From Hyphomicrobium sp. (GTDB lineage: Bacteria > Pseudomonadota > Alphaproteobacteria > Rhizobiales > Hyphomicrobiaceae): a DNA stretch of 7,192 nucleotides. Location: the NCBI GenBank assembly GCA_025927515.1, contig JAICLG010000157.1, positions 1-7,192 of the forward strand, read 5' to 3'. A program made the position numbers and the translations under genes. Below are positions 1 through 6,815 of this stretch, in pieces. The notes under the pieces were generated by a model. It made no database searches. It was not told the origin of the DNA and saw nothing but the letters and a program-made list of their open reading frames with translations. How positions within the stretch are numbered: the stretch's first letter is position 1; every line of letters begins with the position of its first letter.

Positions 1-1
1 C

Positions 2-868
2 GTTGAGCGTGCGCTCGCCACCTGCGATGCGCCGGTCTACGTGCGCCACGAAATCGTCCATAATCGCCACGTCGTCGACGGCCTGAAGGCCAAGGGCGCA
101 CGGTTCGTCGACGACCTCGACGACATACCTGCCGGCGCCGTCGCGATCTTCAGCGCCCACGGCGTCTCGCGCGCCGTCGAGGACGAGGCTGCGACACGCA
201 ACCTCGATGTCATCGATGCGACATGCCCCCTGGTCACCAAGGTTCACAACCAAGGCCAGCGTTATTCGTCCCTCGGCCGCACCGTCATCCTTATCGGACA
301 CGCCGGACATGCCGAGGTCGAAGGCACGCTCGGCCGAATCACCGGGCCTGTTCATCTCGTCGAAACACGGGGCGACGTGCTGAACCTCGACATCCCCGAC
401 GACACGCCCGTTGCCTACATCACCCAGACGACCCTTAGCGTTGACGACACGCGGCAGACAATCGAGGCCATTAAGGCCCGTTTCAGCGACGTCATAGGCC
501 CCGAGACACGCGACATCTGCTATGCCACCCAGAACCGCCAGACGGCCGTTCGCGATCTCTGCAGGCACGTCGACGTTCTTCTCGTGGTCGGGTCTGCCAA
601 CAGCTCGAACTCCAACCGGCTTCGGGAAATCGGGGAAGAATGCGGAATCCCGAGTTATCTCGTCGCAGATGGCCGGCAAGTCGATCCGGAATGGCTTGCC
701 GGAAAGGAAGCCATCGGCGTAACTGCAGGGGCGTCTGCGCCGGATGTCCTTGTCGATGACGTAATCGGGGCGTTGGCTAGACTGGAGCCTATCGAAATCA
801 AGGCGCTGCAAGGCGTCGAGGAAAAAATTACCTTCCGCTTGCCGCCTGAATTGCTCAAAGCCTCGTGA
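2..868 (+). CDS. ispH: 4-hydroxy-3-methylbut-2-enyl diphosphate reductase IspH, 5'-truncated by window edge
   Basis: IspH is the [4Fe-4S] enzyme that reduces HMBPP to IPP and DMAPP in the last step of the cytosolic MEP isoprenoid pathway. The reading frame is open from the first in-frame codon (base 2) and gives 288 visible residues against about 310-320 in the family. Roughly 25 N-terminal residues, including the first cluster cysteine in the usual GFCAGV-type motif, therefore lie upstream. The GTG at 41 is the internal Val of VYVRHEIVHN, not a start. Visible family motifs are HEIVHN, SAHGVS, DATCPLV (second cluster Cys, visible residue 75), GHAEVEGT (the His and Glu of the active site), TQTTLS, CYAT (third cluster Cys, visible residue 173), SSNSNRL and ASAPDV. 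The gene ends in TGA 44 nt before hpnH on the same strand, so co-transcription is likely. That would tie isoprenoid precursor supply to hopanoid synthesis. Identification is firm; only the 5' end is missing. Confidence 0.97.
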   Translation, partial: VERALATCDAPVYVRHEIVHNRHVVDGLKAKGARFVDDLDDIPAGAVAIFSAHGVSRAVEDEAATRNLDVIDATCPLVTKVHNQGQRYSSLGRTVILIGHAGHAEVEGTLGRITGPVHLVETRGDVLNLDIPDDTPVAYITQTTLSVDDTRQTIEAIKARFSDVIGPETRDICYATQNRQTAVRDLCRHVDVLLVVGSANSSNSNRLREIGEECGIPSYLVADGRQVDPEWLAGKEAIGVTAGASAPDVLVDDVIGALARLEPIEIKALQGVEEKITFRLPPELLKAS

Positions 869-897
869 GCCAGGGCACGGGGTGTAAGCATCGCTAG

Positions 898-903
898 AAG
901 GAG
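898..903 (+). promoter_or_regulatory. Ribosome binding site of hpnH
   Basis: AAGGAG lies 9 nt upstream of the GTG at 913. It is the strongest Shine-Dalgarno match in the window and fixes the non-ATG start of hpnH. It sits inside the 44-nt ispH-hpnH gap, in which I see no promoter or terminator. Confidence 0.8.
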
Positions 904-912
904 CCTTGAGGG

Positions 913-2061
913 GTGGGAATTCCATTAGACCAAGCACTGTCGATCGGTGCTTACGTGCTGAAGCAGCACTTGACGGGCCGCAAGCGGTATCCGCTCGTGC
1001 TGATGCTGGAGCCGCTCTTTCGCTGCAACCTCGCATGCGCGGGCTGTGGCAAGATCGATTATCCCGACAAGATCCTGAACCAGCGGATCTCGGTGGCCGA
1101 CGCTCTCCATTCGATGGACGAATGCGGCGCGCCCGTCGTCGTCATGGCGGGCGGCGAGCCCCTGCTTCACAAGGAGCTGCCCGAGATCGTCAACGGCGCG
1201 CTCGCCAAGGGTAAGTTCGTCACCGTCTGCACCAACGCGCTGCTGCTCGAAAAGAAGATCGATCTTTATAAGCCGCACAAACGCTTCAACTGGTCGATCC
1301 ATCTCGATGGCGACAAGCAGATGCACGACAAGTCGGTCTGTCAGAAAGGCGTTTACGACCGCGCGGTCGAAGCCATCCGGATCGCCAAGGAAAAAGGCTT
1401 CCGCGTCAACATCAACTGCACGCTTTTCAGCGACGCAGAGCCGGAGCGTGTCGCGAAGTTCCTCGACGATGTCAAAGCTATGGGCATCGGCGGCATTACG
1501 ATTTCGCCGGGCTACGCCTACGAGCGCGCGCCCGATCAACAGCACTTCCTGAACCGCACGAAAACCAAACAGATCTTCCGCGACATTCTGAAACGCGGCC
1601 GCGGCGGCCGCGCCTGGCCGTTTTTCCAGTCCGCGCTGTTCCTCGACTTCCTCGCCGGCAACCAGACCTATCAGTGCACGCCTTGGGGTAACCCGACGCG
1701 GACCGTCTTCGGCTGGCAGCGGCCTTGCTATCTGCTCGGCGAAGGCTACGCAAAGACCTTCAAGGAGCTGATGGAAGGGACCGATTGGGACAAGTACGGC
1801 ACCGGCAACTACGAGAAGTGCGCCGACTGCATGGTCCATTCGGGCTTTGAAGCGACGGCCGTCGTCGATGCCGTCAAGCGCCCGTGGAAGCTCGCCGCCG
1901 TTGCGCTCAAGGGCGTCAAGACCGATGGCCCGATGGCACCCGATATTCCACTCGCCAATCAGCGCCCGGCAGAGTTCGTCTTCTCGCGCCACGTCGAAAA
2001 GAAATTAGCCGAGATCGACGAAGCCGAGGCCAGCGCCCACAAGACGGTGGCAGCGGAGTAG
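913..2061 (+). CDS. hpnH: Adenosylhopane synthase HpnH (radical SAM)
   Basis: HpnH cleaves SAM and adds the 5'-deoxyadenosyl radical to the side chain of hopene (diploptene), giving adenosylhopane. This is the first committed step to C35 extended hopanoids. The protein has 382 aa and starts at GTG, chosen for the AAGGAG 9 nt upstream and for the N-terminus MGIPLDQ, which resembles the family's usual start. The radical SAM motif CNLACAGC places cluster cysteines at 38, 42 and 45, and GGEP (80-83) is the SAM-binding glycine motif. Cys106, in VTVCTN, coincides with the cysteine reported in the Zymomonas mobilis enzyme to reduce the radical intermediate and set its stereochemistry (recalled from the literature). 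The C-terminal half carries four more cysteines (255, 272, 303, 306), the last pair in KCADCMVHSG, characteristic of the HpnH C-terminal domain. The gene follows ispH on the same strand. Its last 19 codons, including the stop, overlap the 3' end of the oppositely oriented hpnG. Identification is very secure. Confidence 0.97.
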   Translation: MGIPLDQALSIGAYVLKQHLTGRKRYPLVLMLEPLFRCNLACAGCGKIDYPDKILNQRISVADALHSMDECGAPVVVMAGGEPLLHKELPEIVNGALAKGKFVTVCTNALLLEKKIDLYKPHKRFNWSIHLDGDKQMHDKSVCQKGVYDRAVEAIRIAKEKGFRVNINCTLFSDAEPERVAKFLDDVKAMGIGGITISPGYAYERAPDQQHFLNRTKTKQIFRDILKRGRGGRAWPFFQSALFLDFLAGNQTYQCTPWGNPTRTVFGWQRPCYLLGEGYAKTFKELMEGTDWDKYGTGNYEKCADCMVHSGFEATAVVDAVKRPWKLAAVALKGVKTDGPMAPDIPLANQRPAEFVFSRHVEKKLAEIDEAEASAHKTVAAE

Positions 2062-2688
2062 CTCTGCCATCGCCCGTCGGGCCGCGAAGGCGGTTCGGAT
2101 CAAGTCCGGAAGCTGACTGGGCTGCGAAGCGAGGGATTTGAGCACGGCCGCAATATCCGGCGTTCCGTCCGGCTTCATGCCGCCGACTGCGGCGGGCGGC
2201 AGCTGTTGCCCAGCATCGTCGGCGATCACGCGCAGGACCGCGAACGGCAATCCGTGCGCAGCCGCAATGCGCCCGACGACGTGGCTTTCCATATCGACAG
2301 CCACCGCACCCGTCGCCTGATAGAGCGCAGCCTTCTCGTTGACGTCGGCCACGGCTTTCGAAGAACCCATAATCGGCCCACGGCGGGCATCCGGAAGCAC
2401 GGCAAGCAACCGGCCCATCCACGCGTCATCCGCCTCGAACCTCTGAGCATCATTCAAGACGGTCGTTCCGATGATGCACGTGCCCGGTGTCAGTTCCGGC
2501 TGCAAGGCCCCGGCGATGCCGAAACTGATAAGCCCCCGCGCGCCGCCAAGGATCGCGCGCTCGAGCAATGCTGCAAGCCGTGCTTCGTCACCTCCGCCGG
2601 CGACAGCCTTCACACCGGACGAACGTTCGGCGATGCGCGCCTCTGCTCGCAGGCCGGTCGCAGCAACGGCGAAGCCGGGAGCTTGCAC
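2005..2688 (-). CDS. hpnG: Hopanoid-associated nucleoside phosphorylase HpnG
   Basis: HpnG belongs to the PNP/MTAN nucleoside phosphorylase superfamily and removes adenine from adenosylhopane, the product of HpnH, leading to ribosylhopane and bacteriohopanetetrol. Supporting motifs (227-aa numbering) are an N-terminal AATGLRAEARI strand, the phosphate-loop-like GIAGA at 57-61, the superfamily signature VDMESH (DMES 132-135) and the acidic IADDA at 155-159. Start choice: a TTG at 2706 would give 233 aa but has no ribosome binding site and overlaps shc. GTG at 2688 lies 4 nt after the shc stop, has GGGA 9 nt upstream (inside the last shc codons), and puts the first strand at the usual distance from the N-terminus, so I prefer it. 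No early in-frame ATG exists. The TAA at 2005-2007 lies inside the hpnH coding region, so the two genes overlap tail to tail by 57 bp. It is the last gene of the leftward hpnCDE-shc-hpnG set. Confidence 0.93.
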   Translation of the reverse strand: MQAPGFAVAATGLRAEARIAERSSGVKAVAGGGDEARLAALLERAILGGARGLISFGIAGALQPELTPGTCIIGTTVLNDAQRFEADDAWMGRLLAVLPDARRGPIMGSSKAVADVNEKAALYQATGAVAVDMESHVVGRIAAAHGLPFAVLRVIADDAGQQLPPAAVGGMKPDGTPDIAAVLKSLASQPSQLPDLIRTAFAARRAMAELLRCHRLVGAGLGFVDLG

Positions 2689-2692
2689 GGCG

Positions 2693-4690
2693 TCACATCC
2701 CGACAAGAACGGATTTGGTGTTGGCCGATTTGAGGTTCCGGTACCGCGCCAATGCCCACAGCGGGAAGAATTTCGAGTAACCGTGGTAGCGAAGATAAAA
2801 GACGCGTGGGAACCCCGTTGCGGTGAAGCGCTCTTCGCCCCAGAAGCCGTCGCCGCCCTGCTCGGACGTCAAATACGCGATACCCTTCTTGACGGCCGGA
2901 TGATCAACCTCACCGGCAGCCATCAATCCCATCAGCGCCCACGCCGTCTGCGACGCTGTGCTCGGTGCTGGCTCATAGCCCTTGTAGTCGAGGCTGTAGC
3001 TCTCGCCGTCCTCACCCCAGCCGCCATCGGAGTTCTGTATCGACACGAGCCAATCGACGGCCTTGCGCATCGATCGCGATGAGGGATCAACGCCTGCAGC
3101 ATTCAGCGCACAGAGCACCGACCACGTGCCGTAAATGTAGTTCATGCCCCAACGGCCGTACCAGCTTCCGTCTTTCTCCTGAGTGCGTTCAAGATAGGCG
3201 AGCGCCTTGTCGAGTTCTGCGCTTGTGTTCCGCCGCGCTCCGAGTTGCGCCAACATCGAAACGCACCGTGCTGAAACGTCAGCCGTCGGCGGATCGAGAA
3301 GCGCGCCGTGATCCGAGAACGGAATTTGGTTCAGGTATTCGTACGTGTTGTCGGCGTCGAAGGCGCCCCATCCGCCATTCTTGCTTTGCATCCCGACGAC
3401 CCACTCGCTGGCGCGCGCGATCGCGCCGCGATAGCTGTCGTCTTTCACGAGGTTCCTGCCTGCTGCGCGATCCATCGCCATCGCAACGACGGCGGTATCG
3501 TCAGTGTCCGGATAATGCGGATTGGCGTACTGAAAGGCCCAGCCGCCGGGACGAACATTGGGGCGCGTCGCGGCCCAGTCTCCGACAGTGTCGAGAACCT
3601 GCAGCGGTTTCAACCACGCCAAGGCGCGAACGGTGCTTGCTTCGGCCTCTGCACCACCGGCCTCCATCAGCGCGTGAGCGACGAGCGCCGTATCCCAAAC
3701 GGGTGACAGGCACGGCTGGCAGTAGGCTTCACCATCCTTCACCGCGAGCAGCTTCTCTATCGAGCCGCGCGCCGTGACGTAGTTCGGATGATCGTGCGGA
3801 TAGCCAAGCGCATCGTAAACCAGCAGCGAATTGACCATGGCCGGAAAAATTGCGCCGAGACCGTCTTCACCGTTCAGGCGTTCGGTGACGAACGCGACGG
3901 CCTTATCGATCGACTTTTTGCGCAACGACTTCGGAAACAACGGCTCGAACAGTCGCAGCACGCGGTCTATGCCGCCGAAGACCTGCGACCACGGAAACTT
4001 TTGATGCGGTCCTTTCGGCCAATGCCGGACCTGCTCGGGCGGCGTGACGAACAGTTCGGAAATACCGACGCCTTTCGGATTCCGAGCTTTTGGCTTCAAC
4101 GCGTTGAGCACTGTCAGCGGAATGAGCACCGTGCGCGCCCAATACGAAATCTTGTCGATATGAAATGGAAACCAGCGCGGCAGCAGCATGATCTCCACCG
4201 GCATCACCGGCACGCCGGACCATGGAATGGCGCTGAAGAGCGCGAGCAGATTGCGCGTAAAGACGTTGCTGTGCGATGCGCCGCCTTGCGACAAGATCCA
4301 GGCCCGCGCTTTTTGCATGTGCGGAGCATCGGGCGAGTCGCCGATCATCTTCAGGCCATAGTAGGCCTTCACCGCAGCACTGATGTTTGAAATGCCATCG
4401 TGGAACAGCGGCCAGCCGCCATCCTTCGATTGAATGCGCCGCAGATAGCGCGCGATCTTTTCTTCGAGCACTGCATCGACGGGCTCGCCGAGATAATGCC
4501 GCATCAGCACGTATTCGGCTGGAATTGTCGCGTCGGCCTCAAGCTCGAACACGAAATGACCGTCGTCGCGTTGAAGCGCGAGGAGCGACCGTTGGGCAGC
4601 CGAAATAGCTGCGTCGAGTTCGGGCCGGCCAACCTCCCGCGCCGACACCTTCTCAGGATGAGCAAACTTCATTGCTGCGTCGATTTCCAT
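2693..4690 (-). CDS. shc: Squalene-hopene cyclase Shc (HpnF)
   Basis: Shc is a class II triterpene cyclase of the cytoplasmic membrane that protonates squalene and cyclises it to hopene and hopanol. The 665-aa length fits proteobacterial members (the Alicyclobacillus enzyme has about 630). The catalytic DXDD motif is intact as DTDDTA (Asp395-Asp398). QW-type repeats are visible at about 40-49, 87-96, 435-444, 504-513, 552-561 and 610-618, with QTAWALMGL and GTGFP-like (ATGFPRVFYLRY) segments near the C-terminus. In DPPTADVSAR (466-475) the position aligned from memory with the DXDD-contacting His451 of Alicyclobacillus is Arg475, which I believe is common in alphaproteobacterial cyclases. No signal peptide is seen, as expected for a monotopic membrane enzyme. 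The ATG start is supported by GGGAG 7 nt upstream. The gene sits 29 nt after hpnE, and its product is the substrate of HpnH at the other end of the locus. The final codons GGG ATG TGA lead straight into hpnG. Confidence 0.98.
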   Translation of the reverse strand: MEIDAAMKFAHPEKVSAREVGRPELDAAISAAQRSLLALQRDDGHFVFELEADATIPAEYVLMRHYLGEPVDAVLEEKIARYLRRIQSKDGGWPLFHDGISNISAAVKAYYGLKMIGDSPDAPHMQKARAWILSQGGASHSNVFTRNLLALFSAIPWSGVPVMPVEIMLLPRWFPFHIDKISYWARTVLIPLTVLNALKPKARNPKGVGISELFVTPPEQVRHWPKGPHQKFPWSQVFGGIDRVLRLFEPLFPKSLRKKSIDKAVAFVTERLNGEDGLGAIFPAMVNSLLVYDALGYPHDHPNYVTARGSIEKLLAVKDGEAYCQPCLSPVWDTALVAHALMEAGGAEAEASTVRALAWLKPLQVLDTVGDWAATRPNVRPGGWAFQYANPHYPDTDDTAVVAMAMDRAAGRNLVKDDSYRGAIARASEWVVGMQSKNGGWGAFDADNTYEYLNQIPFSDHGALLDPPTADVSARCVSMLAQLGARRNTSAELDKALAYLERTQEKDGSWYGRWGMNYIYGTWSVLCALNAAGVDPSSRSMRKAVDWLVSIQNSDGGWGEDGESYSLDYKGYEPAPSTASQTAWALMGLMAAGEVDHPAVKKGIAYLTSEQGGDGFWGEERFTATGFPRVFYLRYHGYSKFFPLWALARYRNLKSANTKSVLVGM

Positions 4691-4697
4691 TGAGGCT

Positions 4698-4702
4698 CTC
4701 CC
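4698..4702 (-). promoter_or_regulatory. Ribosome binding site of shc
   Basis: On the minus strand GGGAG lies 7 nt before the shc ATG, within the 29-nt hpnE-shc gap. It is flanked by AGGCT (4706-4710) and AGCCT (4693-4697), which could form a 5-bp hairpin with the ribosome binding site in its loop. The site is a good match; the hairpin is short and only a possibility. Confidence 0.65.
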
Positions 4703-4719
4703 GGAAGCCTAGCGTCCTA

Positions 4720-5973
4720 TCAGAAACCCTTCGCCGTCGCCAGCTTGGCCGCCGTCTCGCCGGAGCGGATTGCACCTTCGATCGTTGCCGGCAGGCCCGT
4801 CGCCGTCCAATCCCCCGCCAACAGCAGATTCGACCATTGCGTTCGGGCTGAAGGCCTGAGCGCATTTTGGGCGGGCGTCGCGGCAAAAGTCGCGCGCCGC
4901 TCCTTGACGATCTGCCACGGCGGCAATGCGTCCTTGAGTCCGGCGATTTTCGCAACCTCGCTCCAGATTTGCCGTGCGACCGGTTCGCGTTCGGCATCAT
5001 TGAAGCGATCCGCATTACTGACGGTCACCGACAAACGATCTTCGAACGCGAACAGCCATTCCGTCGTCCCGTTGATGACTCCGATAATTTTTGGCATGTT
5101 CGCGGGAGCCGCGATTTTGAAATGAGCATTGAAGATCGCGCGATATTCCGTCGGAACGTTGAGTTCCGGAACAAGCGTCCGAGCCACCCACGCAGGCACG
5201 GCAAGAATGACACTGTCACCCGGCTCTAGATCGAGGCTGCTCTCAGCAAATTTCAGAGAGCGGACGCAACCGTTTTGGTATTCGAGCCCGCGCAAGGCAT
5301 TATCGAAACGGACGTCGCCGCCGTTCTTCCGAATGAACGCGATGGCAGGATCGACGAGCGCCGGACCCAGTCCATGTGCGGCGATCAACGGACGGCAAGC
5401 CCAGCCGCCGCGCGCCAGCGTTTCCCGGACGATCGCCCCGGCCAGCGAAGCCGAGCCTTCGGCCGGATTGCAATTCAAAGCCGCAAGCAAGACCGGGTAC
5501 ATCAGCTTCCGATAAACGCCCGTGCTGCTATCGATCTTGTCGGTCACGGTTTCGTCGCTGTTGGCGAACAAGAGGCGGCCGAGGCGGACGTAGTCCAAGG
5601 CTCGCGTTTCCGGGACGCGACGCCGCTCGGAAAAAACCCACCAGGGCAACCTTCCCTCATTTGGCCTCAGCACCCAGCGCGCGCCGGATTTGACATCACA
5701 GAATGTAAATTCCGACTGCGCGGGGCCGGCAAGCAAGTGACGGCCGCCGATCACATCCAGAAAGTCGAGCGCACTCTTGTTGCCCGATAAAAGGAGATGG
5801 TTGCCATTGTCGATGGTAAGGCCGAGCGTCGGCTCGTAATACGATCTGCATCGCCCGCCAGCGTGCCGCGCCAATTCGTGCACGACGACCTTGCGGCCCT
5901 GGCGCACGAGCTGGACAGCCGCCGACAGGCCGGCAAGACCGGCCCCGACAATGTGCGTCGTCCCGGAGGTCAT
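4720..5973 (-). CDS. hpnE: Hydroxysqualene dehydroxylase HpnE (FAD-dependent)
   Basis: HpnE is an FAD-dependent amine-oxidase-fold enzyme that reductively removes the hydroxyl of hydroxysqualene to give squalene, the third step of the HpnCDE route replacing eukaryotic-type squalene synthase. The protein has 417 aa, usual for the family. It opens with the Rossmann dinucleotide motif GAGLAG (10-15), followed by a second FAD contact, HAGGRCRSY, near residues 36-44. The C-terminal FAD-binding segment AGDWTATGLPATIEGAIRSG ends near residue 405. A TTG 30 nt upstream in frame would lengthen the protein by 10 residues but lies deep in hpnD. I chose the ATG at 5973 because the Rossmann strand then starts at residue 7 and because it overlaps the hpnD stop as TAATG. 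No strong ribosome binding site precedes it, so translation probably depends on coupling to hpnD. Next downstream is shc, which uses the product. Confidence 0.95.
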   Translation of the reverse strand: MTSGTTHIVGAGLAGLSAAVQLVRQGRKVVVHELARHAGGRCRSYYEPTLGLTIDNGNHLLLSGNKSALDFLDVIGGRHLLAGPAQSEFTFCDVKSGARWVLRPNEGRLPWWVFSERRRVPETRALDYVRLGRLLFANSDETVTDKIDSSTGVYRKLMYPVLLAALNCNPAEGSASLAGAIVRETLARGGWACRPLIAAHGLGPALVDPAIAFIRKNGGDVRFDNALRGLEYQNGCVRSLKFAESSLDLEPGDSVILAVPAWVARTLVPELNVPTEYRAIFNAHFKIAAPANMPKIIGVINGTTEWLFAFEDRLSVTVSNADRFNDAEREPVARQIWSEVAKIAGLKDALPPWQIVKERRATFAATPAQNALRPSARTQWSNLLLAGDWTATGLPATIEGAIRSGETAAKLATAKGF

Positions 5974-6815
5974 TAGAAGATGCCGTCTCGCAGCACCGCC
6001 CAAAGAACGTAGCGCTTTGAACGGCGCACATCAGCGCGCGGCGCGTGCCAGCCCCGAGCAATAAGCTTCTCGAGAATACCGCGATAGACCGTCGCCATCA
6101 TGCGAGGCGACCGGGCCGCACGGCGCGGGCAGCGCGCCATGATCTCTTCCGAGCGATAGTAGTGGTTTCTCGTTTTCTGCGCGATACCACGACAAACACG
6201 ATCCAGCGCCGGATGCACAAGGATCTGATCGATATCGGTTACGTCGATCCCCGCATCGCGCAGCGCTTCCTTGGGCAAATAGAGGCGCCCCATCGCGGCG
6301 TCCTCGTCGACGTCGCGCAGGATATTCGTCAGCTGCAAGGCCCGCCCCAAATGGTGCGAGAGTTCTATGCCGAGATCTCCATCGATGCCGAAGATCTGTA
6401 CCGACAGCCTACCGACCGCGGAAGCTGCGCGGTCACAATAAAGATCGAGCGTCTTCCAGTCGGGCGCATGAATATCGCGAACGATATCCATCTCCATGCC
6501 ATCGACGACAGCAATAAAATCGCTTTTTTTGAGCCCGTATTTGGCGATCGGATACGCGAGATCACATGTCCGCGGCGTCGTTCGGCCGCTCGCGTAGAGC
6601 TGATCGATATCAGAACGATAACGCGAGAGCTCGGCCATACGCACGTCTCGCGGACCGCCGCCATCGGCAACGTCGTCCACGGCCCGGCAGAAGGCATAGA
6701 CATGATACATCGCATCGCGCTGATCGAGCGGCAAAACACGCATGGCCGCATAGAACGAGCTGCGGGACGCCGCCGGCGTCTCCTCGGGAACCAAAATCTG
6801 TGCTTCGGATGTCAT
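5973..6815 (-). CDS. hpnD: Presqualene diphosphate synthase HpnD
   Basis: HpnD is a trans-isoprenyl diphosphate synthase of the squalene/phytoene synthase family. It condenses two farnesyl diphosphates head to head into presqualene diphosphate, which HpnC then uses. The protein has 280 aa, typical of the family. Both metal-binding aspartate motifs are intact: DDVAD at 47-51 and DVDED at 168-172, the latter in LRDVDEDAAMGRLYLP. The YCDRAASAVGRLSVQIFG segment (126-143) is the family signature between them, and GMEMD at 106-110 is also typical. Assignment to HpnD rather than phytoene synthase or HpnC rests on sequence style and on position between hpnC and hpnE. The ATG at 6815 overlaps the hpnC stop as ATGA and has AGGGA 9 nt upstream. 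The stop shares one base with the hpnE start. Family membership is certain and the HpnD label nearly so. Confidence 0.95.
   Translation of the reverse strand: MTSEAQILVPEETPAASRSSFYAAMRVLPLDQRDAMYHVYAFCRAVDDVADGGGPRDVRMAELSRYRSDIDQLYASGRTTPRTCDLAYPIAKYGLKKSDFIAVVDGMEMDIVRDIHAPDWKTLDLYCDRAASAVGRLSVQIFGIDGDLGIELSHHLGRALQLTNILRDVDEDAAMGRLYLPKEALRDAGIDVTDIDQILVHPALDRVCRGIAQKTRNHYYRSEEIMARCPRRAARSPRMMATVYRGILEKLIARGWHAPRADVRRSKRYVLWAVLRDGIF

Noticed and set aside
41..43. GTG as the start of ispH
   Set aside because: It encodes the internal Val of the conserved VYVRHEIVHN stretch, and the frame is open to the left edge with family-like sequence (VERALATCDAPVY).
869..912. A promoter in the ispH-hpnH gap
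   Set aside because: The 44 nt hold the ribosome binding site but no convincing -35/-10 pair.
925..1992. A 355-codon open frame on the minus strand covering almost all of hpnH
   Set aside because: It mirrors hpnH codon for codon, has no recognisable motif or ribosome binding site, and is explained by the strong third-position GC bias that keeps the antisense frame free of stops.
2072..2082. GCCCGTCGGGC inverted repeat 11 nt after the hpnH stop as a terminator
   Set aside because: The stem is only 4 bp with a 3-nt loop, no T-run follows, and it lies in the hpnG coding sequence, so it is indistinguishable from chance in GC-rich DNA.
2471..3777. Long plus-strand open frames across hpnG and shc (2471-3082 and 2965-3777)
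   Set aside because: They are Arg/Pro/Ser-rich shadows of firmly identified minus-strand genes, with no domain seen.
5974..6003. TTG at 6003 as the start of hpnE
   Set aside because: It lies inside hpnD, adds a GGAARRHLL-like segment with no family counterpart, and the ATG overlapping the hpnD stop fits better.
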